A DNA stretch of 64,000 bases from Magicicada septendecula (lineage: Eukaryota > Arthropoda > Insecta > Hemiptera > Cicadidae). The DNA lies in contig CM068372.1 in assembly GCA_034769895.1 (NCBI GenBank), positions 241,824,343 through 241,888,342 on the forward strand, given 5' to 3'. A model generated the notes under the pieces. The model was not told the origin of the DNA, made no database searches, and saw only the letters and a list, made by a program, of their open reading frames with translations. A program made the position numbers and the translations under genes. Shown piece by piece: positions 51,897 to 63,401 of the stretch. Each line of letters opens with the position of its first letter. The stretch's first letter is position 1.

Positions 51897-53213
51897 TGTG
51901 TACTATCTTTCACGGTACAAATTAATAAAATTAATAATTAATAAAATTACCCATTTTTATATACTTCTTACCTTCTATCGGGTTCCAAGGTTCTTCACAC
52001 AAACGGTGACATACAAGCGTGACTTAGGGTTATGTGTCATAATAATTACTCTCATTTTCGGTTAACTATTTCAACTTCATTTATTATTCTTTTCTCATTC
52101 TCTTTTTATGAATCAATTAAAACATGCTTTCTCCTTTTACATTCTCTAATCTTTCAAATGAACAAAATTAAATACTGAGGTAGCGACCCCACCATCTGAC
52201 TAAAACCACAAACACATTGAAATACAAAACCACAAGGATCTTTAATTTATATACTTAAATACTTAAATTATTTATTTACCTAATAAAAAAACAACCCAGC
52301 TTGCTCACTCTCACACTCACACCGTTTAAATCCCCATTTATTTTATTTAGAGCGCTTTAAATGAAATTATTTATATAGTGAAATTGGTCGTTGGCTACTT
52401 AACCCTCGGCGTCCCTCATCGCCACGTGCCGCACTGAGTATATGTCCGAACGTTTTGTCAGTTCACCACATTTTTAATTTTTCTTTCTTCACTCCACTTA
52501 CTTCATTCTGAGATACCGTTTCACTTATTGATGTCTATTTGTCACTTTCTACAGTTAAAAGATTTCTTGGGGTCCACGAGTCTTAGCGTACGTCTGGCCA
52601 GATGTACGCTGAGACGTACACTGTTTTGTCGACTACTCTTTAACTATTTTCCCATTTTTAATAATAGATAAAACTTTGCCCGGCTGGCGACGCACACCAC
52701 TTCTCGCGTCCGCTGTTTTTAGATGTTAATAGTCGACTGGGCGGAGAGTGCCAACCTAACTCCCCACTACACTTTGTTACTCAACAGGAAGGCACTGCCT
52801 TCAGGCTACGAGTTTTTCGTCGTCATCCAATAAGTCTGGATTGTCTATGGGCCACATGGGCTAGTGTTGTTAAACGGTGACGATATAAGAGGCTTAGATG
52901 GGTGGAGCCTCTACTTGATTTCCTCCGTCTTCAAAGCACATGGTCCGACAATCTTTCTGCTACGCCATTTTCATAGCGTCGGTTCAGATTGTTGTGTGTA
53001 GAAACCGCGCCCCGGTTTGCGTACGCACACAGTTGTACGTGACAAACGTTCAGTTGCAACGCACACAGTTGTCGCATTCTCCAACTACACTCCGCCCAAA
53101 AAGTTACGTTACGGTTCATTGTTCGAATACAACCTGATTTTACATGGGACTTGCAATGATGATACAGAATAAGTTTAAATAAAAAATAAAACACCCTTTT
53201 TTGACACATTACA
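51897..53213 (-). mobile_element. Solo LTR inserted in the Academ-like gene
   Basis: 1317 bp starting TGTGTACTATC and ending ACACATTACA, flanked by CAGT at 51893-51896 and 53214-53217. Removing it restores the transposon reading frame across the junction (MSLFT joined to EEGMRK). TG...CA ends, a 4-bp duplication, LTR-like length and an AATAAA-rich stretch near 53178-53190 indicate a solo LTR left by recombination. The strand is uncertain. Confidence 0.8.
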
Positions 53214-53577
53214 CAGTGAAAAGTGACATAGGAAAAGGTGACAATTCATGAGTGAAAAATTCTTTCAACTCTTCATCAGACTCTTTTAGAATGCATAATC
53301 TGTGGAACAGTGTGAGGGGGTTCACAGTCACCTTTCTCTCACCAATAGAAACAGAGCAGACAGCAGAGGAAACCATCTTCACTGTATTTCTACGTGTGAA
53401 TTTCACCTGCTCGAAGTTGTCACCAATCATCTTTAACATAATTTCCTTTCCAATGTGCAGAGATTTGTGGCAGTTCACAGCTTCACTTCCAACAAGCCCA
53501 CTACTTAATGACATTATGAAATCTGTCTTTGGAAATGGAGGGTGATTGAGAAAACCAGTTACGCAGTTTTTGTGCAT
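53209..53577 (-). pseudogene. Academ-like protein, segment before the solo LTR
   Basis: 122 residues: continuation of the central protein after a one-base shift in the overlap 53501-53577. It includes KFTRRNTVKMVSS, RKVTVNPLTLFHRLCIL and EFFTHELSPFPMSLF. The last residues before the stop come from the LTR junction. Confidence 0.75.
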
Positions 53578-54442
53578 CTTCTTCGTCTCTGGTGAGACGG
53601 GAGGGTTGCATATCTATGTGTTGCTCAGAAGTTGCAGTCGTAAGGTCACAGTAGCTTTCCACATCAGTACATATATTCTGGAGGTACACCATTCCTAAAG
53701 TCCATCGGGTTAGAACACTTTCAGTAATCCCACGACCCCAGGTCAGTCCTCCAAAGCTTTTCATAGTTTTCATCAGGACCTGTTCTATCATCATATCCGA
53801 CCATATACCTGACCAGAACTTCTTGGTGCGTCGGATGGTGAAGTACCCTCTGCTTGTGAATAGTTTGTATTCCAAATGATCCATTTTTTCTTCCAATACC
53901 AACATATCTTGAAGGTACATATGGGCGCACTTGGCATAAAAAAAGTGGCCAGCTGCATGAAAAAATGGCAGCATTTTTCGGATGGTGTCGAGATGCAGAT
54001 CCCAGTTTTCCATCCACTCTGCTTCAATGAAATGTTTAACCAAAGTAACCGTTCTTATATATTCCGCCCAGAGCTTTGCTGTTGGACCATTACATTCAAG
54101 AGTATGAAGTGCATCAGTGAACTTGGTTTGAAGAGCTTGAAATCGCTCATTTTCATGTAACGTCATAATAGTGGTTCGGTCGAAGCTGGAGATCACATCA
54201 TCAATTACACCTTCATCTTCCTCAGTCAAATGAATAGTTTTCACAACCTCTGTTGCTAATGCCAAATGGATTAAAGTGTGAGCTCTCACAGCACGCTCAT
54301 AGGAGTGTCCATACATCATCTTCTCAATACTGTTTTGAGCATAAATCGTTGAAAACACTTCCTTCAATCCAGATCCTTCCATTACTATCATGCCTATTGT
54401 TCCCATGAACGACATTAGTAAGTGAAAACCACCCAACCTCAC
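53501..54442 (-). pseudogene. Academ-like protein, central segment 2
   Basis: 313 residues beginning at RLGGFHLLMSFMGTIG and including a long helical region (AEYIRTVTLVKHFIEAEW, then FFHAAGHFFYAKCAHMYLQ) and TWGRGITESVLTRWTLGM. The frame joins 54481-55926 through a shift near 54500 and ends in a second shift near 53520. These motifs recur in this transposon family in other animals; the catalytic residues of this part are not clear to me. Confidence 0.75.
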
Positions 54443-54480
54443 TACAACATTATGAAACTCAGAATCATGGCAGTTCGCAA

Positions 54481-55926
54481 CTATTTCTTTAGCTTTTTTG
54501 TATAAAGGTTGATCAAAGGTGACAAATCACGTTTTCTGACCATAGGCATGACACTTCTCATTGGCAATCGAAGAGCTGTTAATAAGGTGTCATACTGAGA
54601 CGGTGGATGATTTATGAATGGTAGACACAAAATTTTTGTTGTTACAAAGGGCAGGTGATTTGAAGCCTGTTCCATGAAACCATTCCATCCAGGTATGATC
54701 ATCTTTTTCATACTCTTCCCAAACAACCATGCAATATCCGAAGAGCATGGCATCATTTCTTCAGGTAGTGGATGAATGCTGTCCACATCCTCAATAGTGA
54801 TTGTTGCCAAACCCTGGTTCTTCATGGGTTGGTAGGTTTGCAACTGTACAGATGGTCTTTGTTGCACAAGCTGGGAAGCAGAGCATTTTTCCACTCGGAC
54901 AAAACTGTGTTCTGGGAGAATTGATTCAGCAGGAGTCACCATCATTATACCTCCTAAAGCGTGGAAAGTACCCAATCCATCCAATGTGTTCACATTGAAA
55001 TCTGCATTGTAAAAAGTGAATTGTAAAAAACTCCTCTGCTCCAATTGCATTTGGTCTGGTCTTAGGATGGTCGAGGTTTCCAGCTTTATGATTTGGTTGT
55101 AAGTTGATGAAAAACCTATGGTGGACAACAATTCAACAAGATGTTTGGACCCGAACTTGTGATATAAATAAACACCTATGCCGTGGAGTAATGAAGAAAT
55201 GAATGAGGAAGGTCTCACCGCTGATATTAATGCATGTGACAGTGCAACACATTTCTTACGCCACTTATCCAGACAGCCTCGTTTATTTTTTACAATCACT
55301 GTCTCCATGAACACTTTCAGCGAGTTTGGTATTACAGAATTCACATCCTGTAAAAAATCATGTGAGGGTGTGTATTCTTTGGTGTTATACACTTGAGAGC
55401 GAATATCCTCTCGGATGATATCAGCTGCTGCTTTTATCACCCGGAGTCTTTCTTCTTGAAGATCTGATTTTTTTTCAGCATACCACGCATCTGATAGAAT
55501 TTTGTATCCACAATTTTTGAAGCAAATAACCGGTGTTCTATTTGATGTTTCAGCTATTACTATGTCATCTCTGTACTTTTCAAATAGGTGGCGTTTGATG
55601 GTTCTAATATCAGGTGGATTCTCACCTATTTGCTCAATCAGTTCTGTCAGGGAAAACTGGCACTCTTCTGAGTTTTCTTCTAGGAAGTCGAAAATTTTGG
55701 CCATGGCTTCATCAACAGTGGATTGAATACGTCCGCCCCTCTTTAGCCCTCTTGTGGGTGGTCTGTACAGCTTCCTCTGACAAAACCGGTGGTATCTTGC
55801 ATCTAGTGCAGGCAAATCGGTGTCTTCCGAGATGCGTTCTTTTATTTTCAGTGCCCATTCATCACCTCGTTTTTCAGCTGCTCTCAAGATGGTTGTAACC
55901 AGATGCAAGTTCTCCACAGCGATCAC
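54481..55926 (-). pseudogene. Academ-like protein, central segment 1
   Basis: 481 residues. The start is artificial: coding is continuous with the N-terminal piece (55928-56311) through a slip in an A-run. It contains DTDLPALDARYHRFCQRKLY (part of a Cys/His zinc-binding start), a helical region with ELIEQIGENPPDIRTIKRHL, then LHGIGVYLYHKFGSKHLVELL and FTFYNADFNVNTLDGLGTFH. The FYNADFNV...LDG stretch could contribute a catalytic Asp. No intact full-length protein is possible. Confidence 0.75.
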
Positions 55927-55927
55927 A

Positions 55928-56311
55928 TTATTTCTTTTTTTTCAGGCTTGTTTTTTTCTGAGCTTCAATGAATTCAATTGTTATTTTCTCCCCACATAAA
56001 AAACAGTTCTCTCTGAAGTTGAAGTGCTCAGATGAGCTTCTTGTAGGTCTCGCTGATCTCACTTCGTGTTCCCCACGTTGAACAGCTGCTTTTATCAATT
56101 TGGGATTGTTGTATCTCTTTTGGCACGCACTATGCACGGAAACCTCACGCACAGTTCTCAGTAAACGTTCATTTCCCTGATTTTTTAATGAAACACTGGA
56201 CGCCAACAGGGTGTTTACCCCTCTTTGTTTCACTAAAATCACTTCACCTTCACTCAAACTCTCATTGCATATGAAGCAATGGGAACCCACGGAGGGTTCT
56301 GAACTCGCCAT
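55928..56311 (-). pseudogene. Academ-like protein, N-terminal Cys-rich part
   Basis: 127 residues from a plausible start ATG at 56311. Two C-x2-C pairs (CFICNES near residue 17 and CFLCGEK near 106) and HSACQKRYNNP suggest zinc binding. The frame runs out in a poly-lysine stretch (A-run) where a single base shift separates it from the next piece. Confidence 0.75.
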
Positions 56312-56659
56312 TACGTTATTTTCGAATTAAACGCGTCACGAAACTTTTAAAACATAACTCTGCCGTGTGAGGTGAACAACTGACTGTCCCAGATCCCTGC
56401 AAAGACGCTTGGGGAGAAGGAGAGGTGGTCGAAGGTCGAAGGGTCCCCCACCATCTGCCCATCTAATCAGCCCATCTGATTAGATCTATAACACATAACA
56501 TCTATGTAGATCCGTTTAGGAATGTTCATACATATCTATCTGCCTTTCATATATATAAATATTATATTCTACTACAATATATTAAATGATTTAGTACTTT
56601 GTAAAGCCAGTTTTTCTGTAATAAATATATGAAATCGATAAAACTTTACCAACCATACT

Positions 56660-57064
56660 TCTAAAATTTGCATACATACTTACCTCGTCAACTTTGAACA
56701 GCTGTATCTCGTAAAGTATTGGGTCTACAGAGACCAATTTGGTCTCAGTTTGTTGAAAATTTAGTCTACTTTAAAAACGTATATAGTTACTTTTGCCGAA
56801 AAATAGCTTCTTCAGTGTCAAAATCAGCGAAAACTGAAAAAAACCTCTAAAATTTGCTTATTTTGGAAATGTTTTGAAACTTTGAACAGCTGTATCTCGG
56901 AAAGTATTGGGTCTACAGAAACCGATGTGGTCTCATTTTGTTGCAAATTTAGTCTACTTTAAAAGAGTACATAGTCACGTTTACCGTAAAATGGGTCCTT
57001 GGGGGTCAAAATTGACAAAAACTGAAAAAACTCCGAACATTTAGCAGTTTTTCAAGTATTTCAC
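56660..57064 (-). repeat. Academ-like element, right TIR
   Basis: Inverted counterpart of 49835-50235, with the same two-subrepeat organisation and scattered substitutions. It ends AAGTATTTCACA at 57064. Confidence 0.85.
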
Positions 57065-57315
57065 ATTGTGGTCAGATTTATTTTCTTTCTGTGTCCAATA
57101 CAAAGGATAAGTGACAAGGATAATTATTGCAATATGATTGAGATTTTTTTTAGAGAAGTGGTAATAAAAACTGGATTTTGATTTCTGTGGTGTGTAGTGA
57201 TTTGTTCTATGTTTTAAATTGTTATCAATCTTTGTAACAATATCATTGATTACTATTAGTTTTTTATATTGTTACTATTACTTTAATCACAAATAGTCAT
57301 TAATGTACACATTAA

Positions 57316-57505
57316 TATACTGCCTGGCCGCGATTCGATGATTGAGCATTGTGTAAGGTGGGAGAAGCATGGCCAGGTACTACGGTAGGCTAAGTGGGAG
57401 TAAACCAAACGGCTAGTACACATATTTCACCCTACCTCGCTTACAAGCGGCCGCGTGGTGTGAGAGAGCAGCTTCGATCATCCAGTCACGGCCAGACAAT
57501 AGAAT
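57316..57505. mobile_element. Short MITE-like inverted-repeat element
   Basis: About 190 bp, GC-richer than its surroundings, with ends CTGCCTGGCCGCGATTCGAT and the complement of TTGTCTGGCCGTGACTGGAT. No coding potential. The class and target duplication are uncertain. Confidence 0.6.
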
Positions 57506-57851
57506 ATAATTTTTTTCAGTACCTAGTAATCATATTTTTTGTACTTTTGCACTTAATATAATGTTCCTCTATATATTGTTTCTCTCGTAATGCAATTATA
57601 GTAACTTTTTTTTGGTTGTTAATGATGCATAATGTAAGTTTGACTGAGAAGATTTTGCTGTTTTATTGTTGTGACTGTTCTGTGCCCAAGGTTCATCTTT
57701 AAGGTCACTTGTTTACAGAACTACAATAGAGACCAGTTAGTCACGGTTTGTAGTTTTTCCTTGAATTTAACATGAATGAATGCAACAATGACTTTGTTAT
57801 CTGAAACGAGTTTGACCATGCTCTCATTGAAACATCGTTGTTGATCCTAGA

Positions 57852-57953
<102 letters not shown>

Positions 57954-58369
57954 ACGCGCGCCTCCCTAGTATTAATACTTGGGCCTGCATTAATCTTGTA
58001 TATCTATTGCTTCATCTATGCCAGTGATATTGCCTAATTGCAAAATCTGTGGAAGAATTCATTAGCTGTATGGACAAGTGTCAGTAGGGTCAGAGTTATA
58101 AGATAAATGCAATATAATAAAGACAAAAGCAGAGTGATAGTCATAACCTGCTTGGTTATGCTCGGTAAAACGGTAGGAATGGTGAAGAGTTATGAAAGTC
58201 TAGAAAACAAATCATTTCGAGTGAAAAGACTGAAACCACTTTATAAAGAAGACAAACCAAACCAGATTTGTTATCATGTCTCTAAAGTCACTGTCGTCAA
58301 AAAAGTAATCACAGCGGTAACCAGTATATGGATATACTAGTCAGTTCCTCTACCACGTTATTATATGAG

Positions 58370-58660
58370 ACAGGAAACCTCACTCTGCTTAAGAAAAATA
58401 AAAGCACACTGCAAGCAAATGAAGTGAGATTTCTGAGACTATAAGAGGCCATATCAGGAACAAGACCATCAGGAAACAGTTCTGGCAGGAATTAGTTGTG
58501 GACGTGGTGGGGAGGAAAGTGCTACAATTGTTTGACCATATAGGCCTAACAAGGTGTGACAATAAATCAAGCATGAGGAAGAGGATGACCAGGAGAGATA
58601 TTGTGAGAGTGGCTGCCAGGAGGGAAGAAGACTTTATTAGACTAAAACGCCTCCACCAAT
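58370..58660 (+). pseudogene. LINE reverse-transcriptase C-terminal scrap
   Basis: With one frame change it reads NEVRFLRL, then HIRNKTIRKQFW and KVLQLFDHIGLTR, followed by basic residues. This resembles the conserved C-terminal tail of non-LTR retrotransposon RTs (EMRFLR...RNE-IR...WFGH-RM). Too short and degenerate to name the clade. Confidence 0.5.
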
Positions 58661-61600
58661 AAACGGAGTTATAAAATGACTAAAGGACCATTATGTGTGG
58701 TAACCAGACACTCAAAGTAATGAGATTTTGGTGTTGAGCTTCAAAGTTAATGTAAATAGGCAATGTTTTTTTAATTTGACATTTTTAAATTTAATGTTAA
58801 ACCTGTTGAAGAAAAACAGTTATTATAATGTCAAGTGGTTTTGACAACTGATCGAATTGTACACACATTGTGCTAGAACTCATTAGAGTACTTAATTTTG
58901 CTGTAAGTTATATACTCTTATGAGGGTGTGTAGAAAATGTTCAGTTTCCCTAGAAAGCAGATTTTTGTACAAACTTTTATCCCAAAACTGTAGTTTGTAG
59001 GCCTATTTGTGTAAATTTAACCAACAGTCACGTTATAGGGTGGTTGAGGACTAATGTTAACCCGTATATTTAATCTGGTTAGTAATTAAAAAAACAAATT
59101 TACATAAGTTTATATTACAATGATAAGTGCCACAAGTTGTGGTTAAGAAATAGCACCCTTCCCATATCTTGTGGAAGCTGTCAATGACCTTTGATGTTGT
59201 ATACAACTTGACATGAGGTACTGAAGAAAATCTTGTGAAATGGTATTTTCACTATAACAATAACATCGAACCATTACCCCCACCTTCATTACTTGTGTTT
59301 GTTAAATAAAAACAAATAAAATAGCCTAAATCTAACAAGTAAAAACAAAACTTTTGATTTGACAGTATACCTTTCAGTCACTCTGCTCTGCTGTGTTCTT
59401 TTATTCAAAATGACACTTTTTTAAATAATTATCCAGTTTATTATGTAGTGGATAATTGAACTATATAAAAAACATCCCACCTTTTTTTTAAATGATGATA
59501 AATTATCATCAAGTCAATTGCTTTTATCCTGTTGTACTGTATTTGCTATCAGCCAAATTCTTATTATTAAATAAGAATGGCTGCAATTAACAAAACGGTA
59601 AAATATAATTATTTGTAATATAGTTGAAACGGTCTCTCTCTCAGATTCTTAGGTAGGTGGCTTTAATGCTTCTTGATGAAGAAGTAGAACTTGGGATGAA
59701 GAACTGATATAGAAGAACAGAATAATTCCCTATTTGTAGGTAACTGCACGATTCATCCTATGGCCAAGGCCTTAAGAGCATATAACTTATTTTCTTGCCT
59801 GTTAACGCACCGTAGCTCATGGGTCAAGGAGTCAGCAGGAGCGTAAAGGCTTGTTACTGAAAAAACAGGCGCATTAGTATAAAAATCAGAGACCTTGGCT
59901 GTGCAAGAAATGACACTCTTTGTTACATGATGTTTCTTCAGTACGGTAAGTATTTGGAATAACAATTACACACTGCTTCAACTACTGTCGCTGTCTGAAA
60001 ATATAGAAGAAAATAATGACGGTATGCCAGTGAGCAAGTGGATTCAGCAGTTTAACAGGCCCCAAGACCTAAAACCTTTTATTTCTTTCTGTGAGGAGGT
60101 AATCACAATGAAAGTGAACATATGAAGAACTTATCAGTGAAGTTGTACAAGTAAAGGACACTACCAAAAGAGGGTTTGAAGTAGAGGAAACAAGACAACC
60201 ATTAACAGGAACACCAGCTAATTTCCAGGCCCCAGGCCAATTGGTAGTGCCCTTGTTTCAGTGCTCAGTGCACAGTTCTGTTGTAGATGTGTCGATGAAT
60301 TTTTCTCATGTATAATATTTTAGGCAGTTTTCATTATTATTTGTGGTTTCAAGCTTACAGCTCATGTTTGTTATTGGTTCATATCTCAATTTCTTACAAT
60401 AACCAGTTATAACACCAAACAGTTGCTATTGTGATGGTACAATTCTGGTACAATCTTAAATTAACAAAAACATGGTATAAAAGACTATAAGTATTGTATT
60501 CCTTCATTTTTTTAACAATTTGGTCACAATTAATTAAACCTTTAATAATCCCTGTAAAGCTACAGTGAGTGAACTATATAAATATTTTGTGAACGCAAAA
60601 GTGAATTGACAAGATTCTAACTGTTTCATCGCAAAAAACCAAGAAACACAGCAAAAAACGTATGTCGCATACTGAGATAAGGTGCCTATCCCTGATGACG
60701 CCAGCGATGAGGAATGTGTTGTTGAAGCTGTAAACAGATGAATAATAATTTGATGACGTAGTTTCGCCCCACCTACGAAATGTGAAACAAAGAATCCATG
60801 TCATTTCATCAAAAAGCGTGAGCGCAGCCGGCCGGCAAACCGTTCACCGAGTGTGAATTTCAACTTTTACACCACTAAAAGTGGCTAATTAACTAGATCA
60901 AATATCGGAAATGTTGGGGCGTTAAAGGAGTTTGAACAGGTGTCATCGGCCGATGGATCGTCCAAAAGAGTTGTGCGTGTAGGATCTGCCCAAAGCGTTT
61001 TCGTGGGCATACATGACGGTGTGGGCCATTAACACGGAGTAAAGAAGGCACAGATTGCACGACCGGACGACCCTAGTAGTGCGGTGAGACCTATCCAAAA
61101 ATTTGGGTGAGAACGTTCCAACATCATTTTTTTCTGTTCAAGTATAATTCAACATAATGACCAACTAAAAATTCAATCACTGTTTAAATGAATTCAATTT
61201 AATTCAATTCAATCTTATTTCAAATTTTAAAAATGAGCTCAGTAAAAAAATAAGAAATTGTACCAGAGCGTGAGAGAGAGAGAGTGAGAGGGAGAGAGTG
61301 TCGTATATTTTCTAAGTGCTGGGTTGTGCAGGTTTTATATTTGTTTTGGTTTTAGCATATTATACTCTAATTCTTTTTATTATATGTTTAGTATATTTAC
61401 AATGTTTATTTCTTAATGATGTTTATTCAAACCTATATAGGACTACGCTCCGAGGCCTAGTAATGTGCGTGTTTGGCACATAGAAGTAGAATCATTTTTA
61501 TATATAGAGTCTTTGAGATAATAAAAGATTAACTTTGGTAAACATTTCAACTAATAGTACTTATTTCAGATAACACTTTCCGCTATCATATCGTTCGCTT

Positions 61601-62296
61601 AACACGAATTCTGGCCCGCAAAATAAACCTAATATCATATGTTGGTAATTTCCATCATGGCGCCCGTAATTATACAATGTTTATGGTAAAAGTAGTTATA
61701 TGTATGTGATTTGTATTATCACACTATTAATTATTTATGTAAATTGTAAATTCTTGTTGTGGGGCAGAATATTTTGTTAGTTGACACAGCAGTCAGTTTT
61801 TATCAATTAGCCTCTTATCAGTTGATGCCTTTCCATATGGTAGATGCTAAAGGAATAATCAGGGTTATATCATAAAATGCTACAATACAACATAAAGTGG
61901 TTCAAGATGCACTAAAATACATATTCTAATTATGTAGAAAAAAATAGTTTTATCAGCATGTTTAATATTGAGCTATCCTGACAGACTATTTCAGTATAGC
62001 TTAGAGGATAGTCCAAACTATTTTTTGAGAGAAAGTAGCAAAACAATTTTTTGTCATAGTAGTGTTTCTTTTTTTTTATAAAAGAACAGTTTTTAATGTA
62101 TTTTAGATAATTTTAGTTGTAAGTTTGTATGTGGGAGGTAAGCATTCTAAATACAATATGCTTCCTCAATAAATTGTGACCATTTCCATTTAAATTCATT
62201 ATTCACATTTTGTTAGTTCAGATCTTAGTAATTTTAGTTCACTCTAACTGTATTTATTCAATTAATACACTTTTATAATAAGCAGGCATGTTATAG
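58661..62296. other. Distal intron 1 of Ly6 gene B
   Basis: Long AT-rich stretch with no supported gene. It includes a GA-rich microsatellite near 61265-61302. A more GC-balanced block at 60640-61090 carries no open frame over 76 residues. The region ends in the acceptor TTATAG at 62291-62296. Confidence 0.5.
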
Positions 62297-62479
62297 GAGA
62301 AGCAGTTCAGTGCTATCAGTGTTCATCACATCAAGATCCTACAGGAGAGGACAACTGTGGAGCATACGAGAAGTTTGAAAAGGAAAAACACATAGCTGTT
62401 GAGTGTAGCAGTGACGAGTCTGTGACACCTGGTTCATTTTGTATGAAGATCACCCAACAGGGGCCTAGAGGATTTATTT
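62297..62479 (+). CDS. Ly6/uPAR-family gene B, exon 2 (cysteine-rich)
   Basis: A 183-bp exon: two bases, 60 codons, one base, between AG (62295-62296) and GTAAGT (62480). It encodes the first half of a Ly6 three-finger domain: EAVQCYQCSSHQDP at the start (the C-x2-C pair), then Cys in EDNCGAYEKF, Cys in HIAVECSS, and PGSFCMKITQQ before the donor, parallel to MCRKIRQK of gene A. Phase matches the signal exon at 33971-34031. The last exon, with the remaining disulphide cysteines, the CN motif and the GPI signal, must lie beyond 62485; none is visible to 64000. Confidence 0.85.
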
Positions 62480-62639
62480 GTAAGTCACAGTTTTTATCAT
62501 TGTATTTTTAAATACATTACTTTTTGTATCCCTGCATAACTGCAAATGTAGCACAGCATCAGTTAACCAAAATATCAGTTTTCAGAAAAAAAATCTTTGT
62601 TCAGAAGATGAAGCATATGGTGTTGTATATTATCCTAAA

Positions 62640-63401
62640 GATCACGGCTAAAGTCCGTTGAAGGCGGAGCCTACTGAGTGCGCAACCTTGAACAAACAAA
62701 TCAGTGCGGAGCGGTGTTGCCACACTGATCGCGTACTATTTTTAGACTATTCCTGGAAAAGGTGACTTGACTGAACACATCCTGTACCAATGTTTTTTTC
62801 CTTGTTATGATTCAGTTGAGTGGGAGCGTTCAAACTGTTCAGTTTGTGACAAGTGCTGTCCGATTTTGAAGAAGAAATTCAGAAATGGCTTACCGAAAAG
62901 TGTATTGCTTTTAGTCATAATGAAACTAAGGTGGAACTCTTAGAAAAGGTGAAGCCATTTAAAAACAAAGAAAAAACTTACGAACTGGATGTAATTGCCA
63001 GTTTAATGGGTCATTCAGTGGTTAGACTTCCACCATATCACTGCCAGTATAACCCGATCGAGCTGATTTGGGCAAAGGTTAAGAGGGACGTTGCTGAAAA
63101 TAACAAGACATTTAAGTTGTCTGACGTCGAAACGCTTGTCCATGAAGCACTTGGCCGAGTGACCAAAGAGGACTGGCAATCGCGCACTAAACATGTCGAA
63201 AAACTACAAGCAGATGATGTTGACAAAGAATGTGCAAGGGCGGATAACCTTGATAAAATAGTGATCAATCTGGTAGATGATAGTGATACGGACAGCAATT
63301 ATTCAGATACTGAGTGTGACAACGACAACAGTGCGTCAGAAGTGCGAGCCACCCCCCTCGATAACGATGCAGATATTGCCGACACACTAACAGCAATTTA
63401 A
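62640..63401 (+). pseudogene. Tc1/mariner-like (DDE_3) transposase, C-terminal part
   Basis: An open frame 62853-63401 (182 residues; no ATG at its beginning) gives WLTEKCIAFSHNETKVELLE, then GHSVVRLPPYHCQYNPIELIWAKVK, where the Glu is the third catalytic residue. A FKLSDVETLVHEAL block and an acidic tail follow. This is the second half of a DDE_3 transposase of a type common in insect and cnidarian genomes. The first catalytic half is missing; 62640-62850 upstream looks like the element's non-coding end, so an internal deletion probably joined the two. It lies in intron 2 of Ly6 gene B. Confidence 0.75.

Larger units (their letters stand above)
49835..57064 (-). mobile_element. Academ-like DNA transposon with ~420-bp TIRs
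   Basis: Long inverted repeats at about 49835-50235 and 56660-57064 enclose one minus-strand gene in several pieces: an N-terminal Cys-rich part, a large central part, a PIN/XPG-nuclease-like part with the GCDTTS motif, and a C-terminal CXC-type Cys cluster. An XPG-type nuclease and a Cys-rich domain are reported features of the Academ superfamily, so I assign it there with moderate confidence. Each TIR consists of two related ~195-bp subrepeats. A solo LTR (51897-53213) and a 61-bp poly-A run interrupt it. Exact ends and target duplication could not be fixed. Confidence 0.7.

Noticed and set aside
58107-58340. 77-residue plus-strand frame
   Set aside because: No recognisable domain, no splice context, and length is expected by chance.
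60690-60720. CTGATGA near 60701 considered as another hammerhead
   Set aside because: No GAAA at the right distance and no stem I or stem III pairing.
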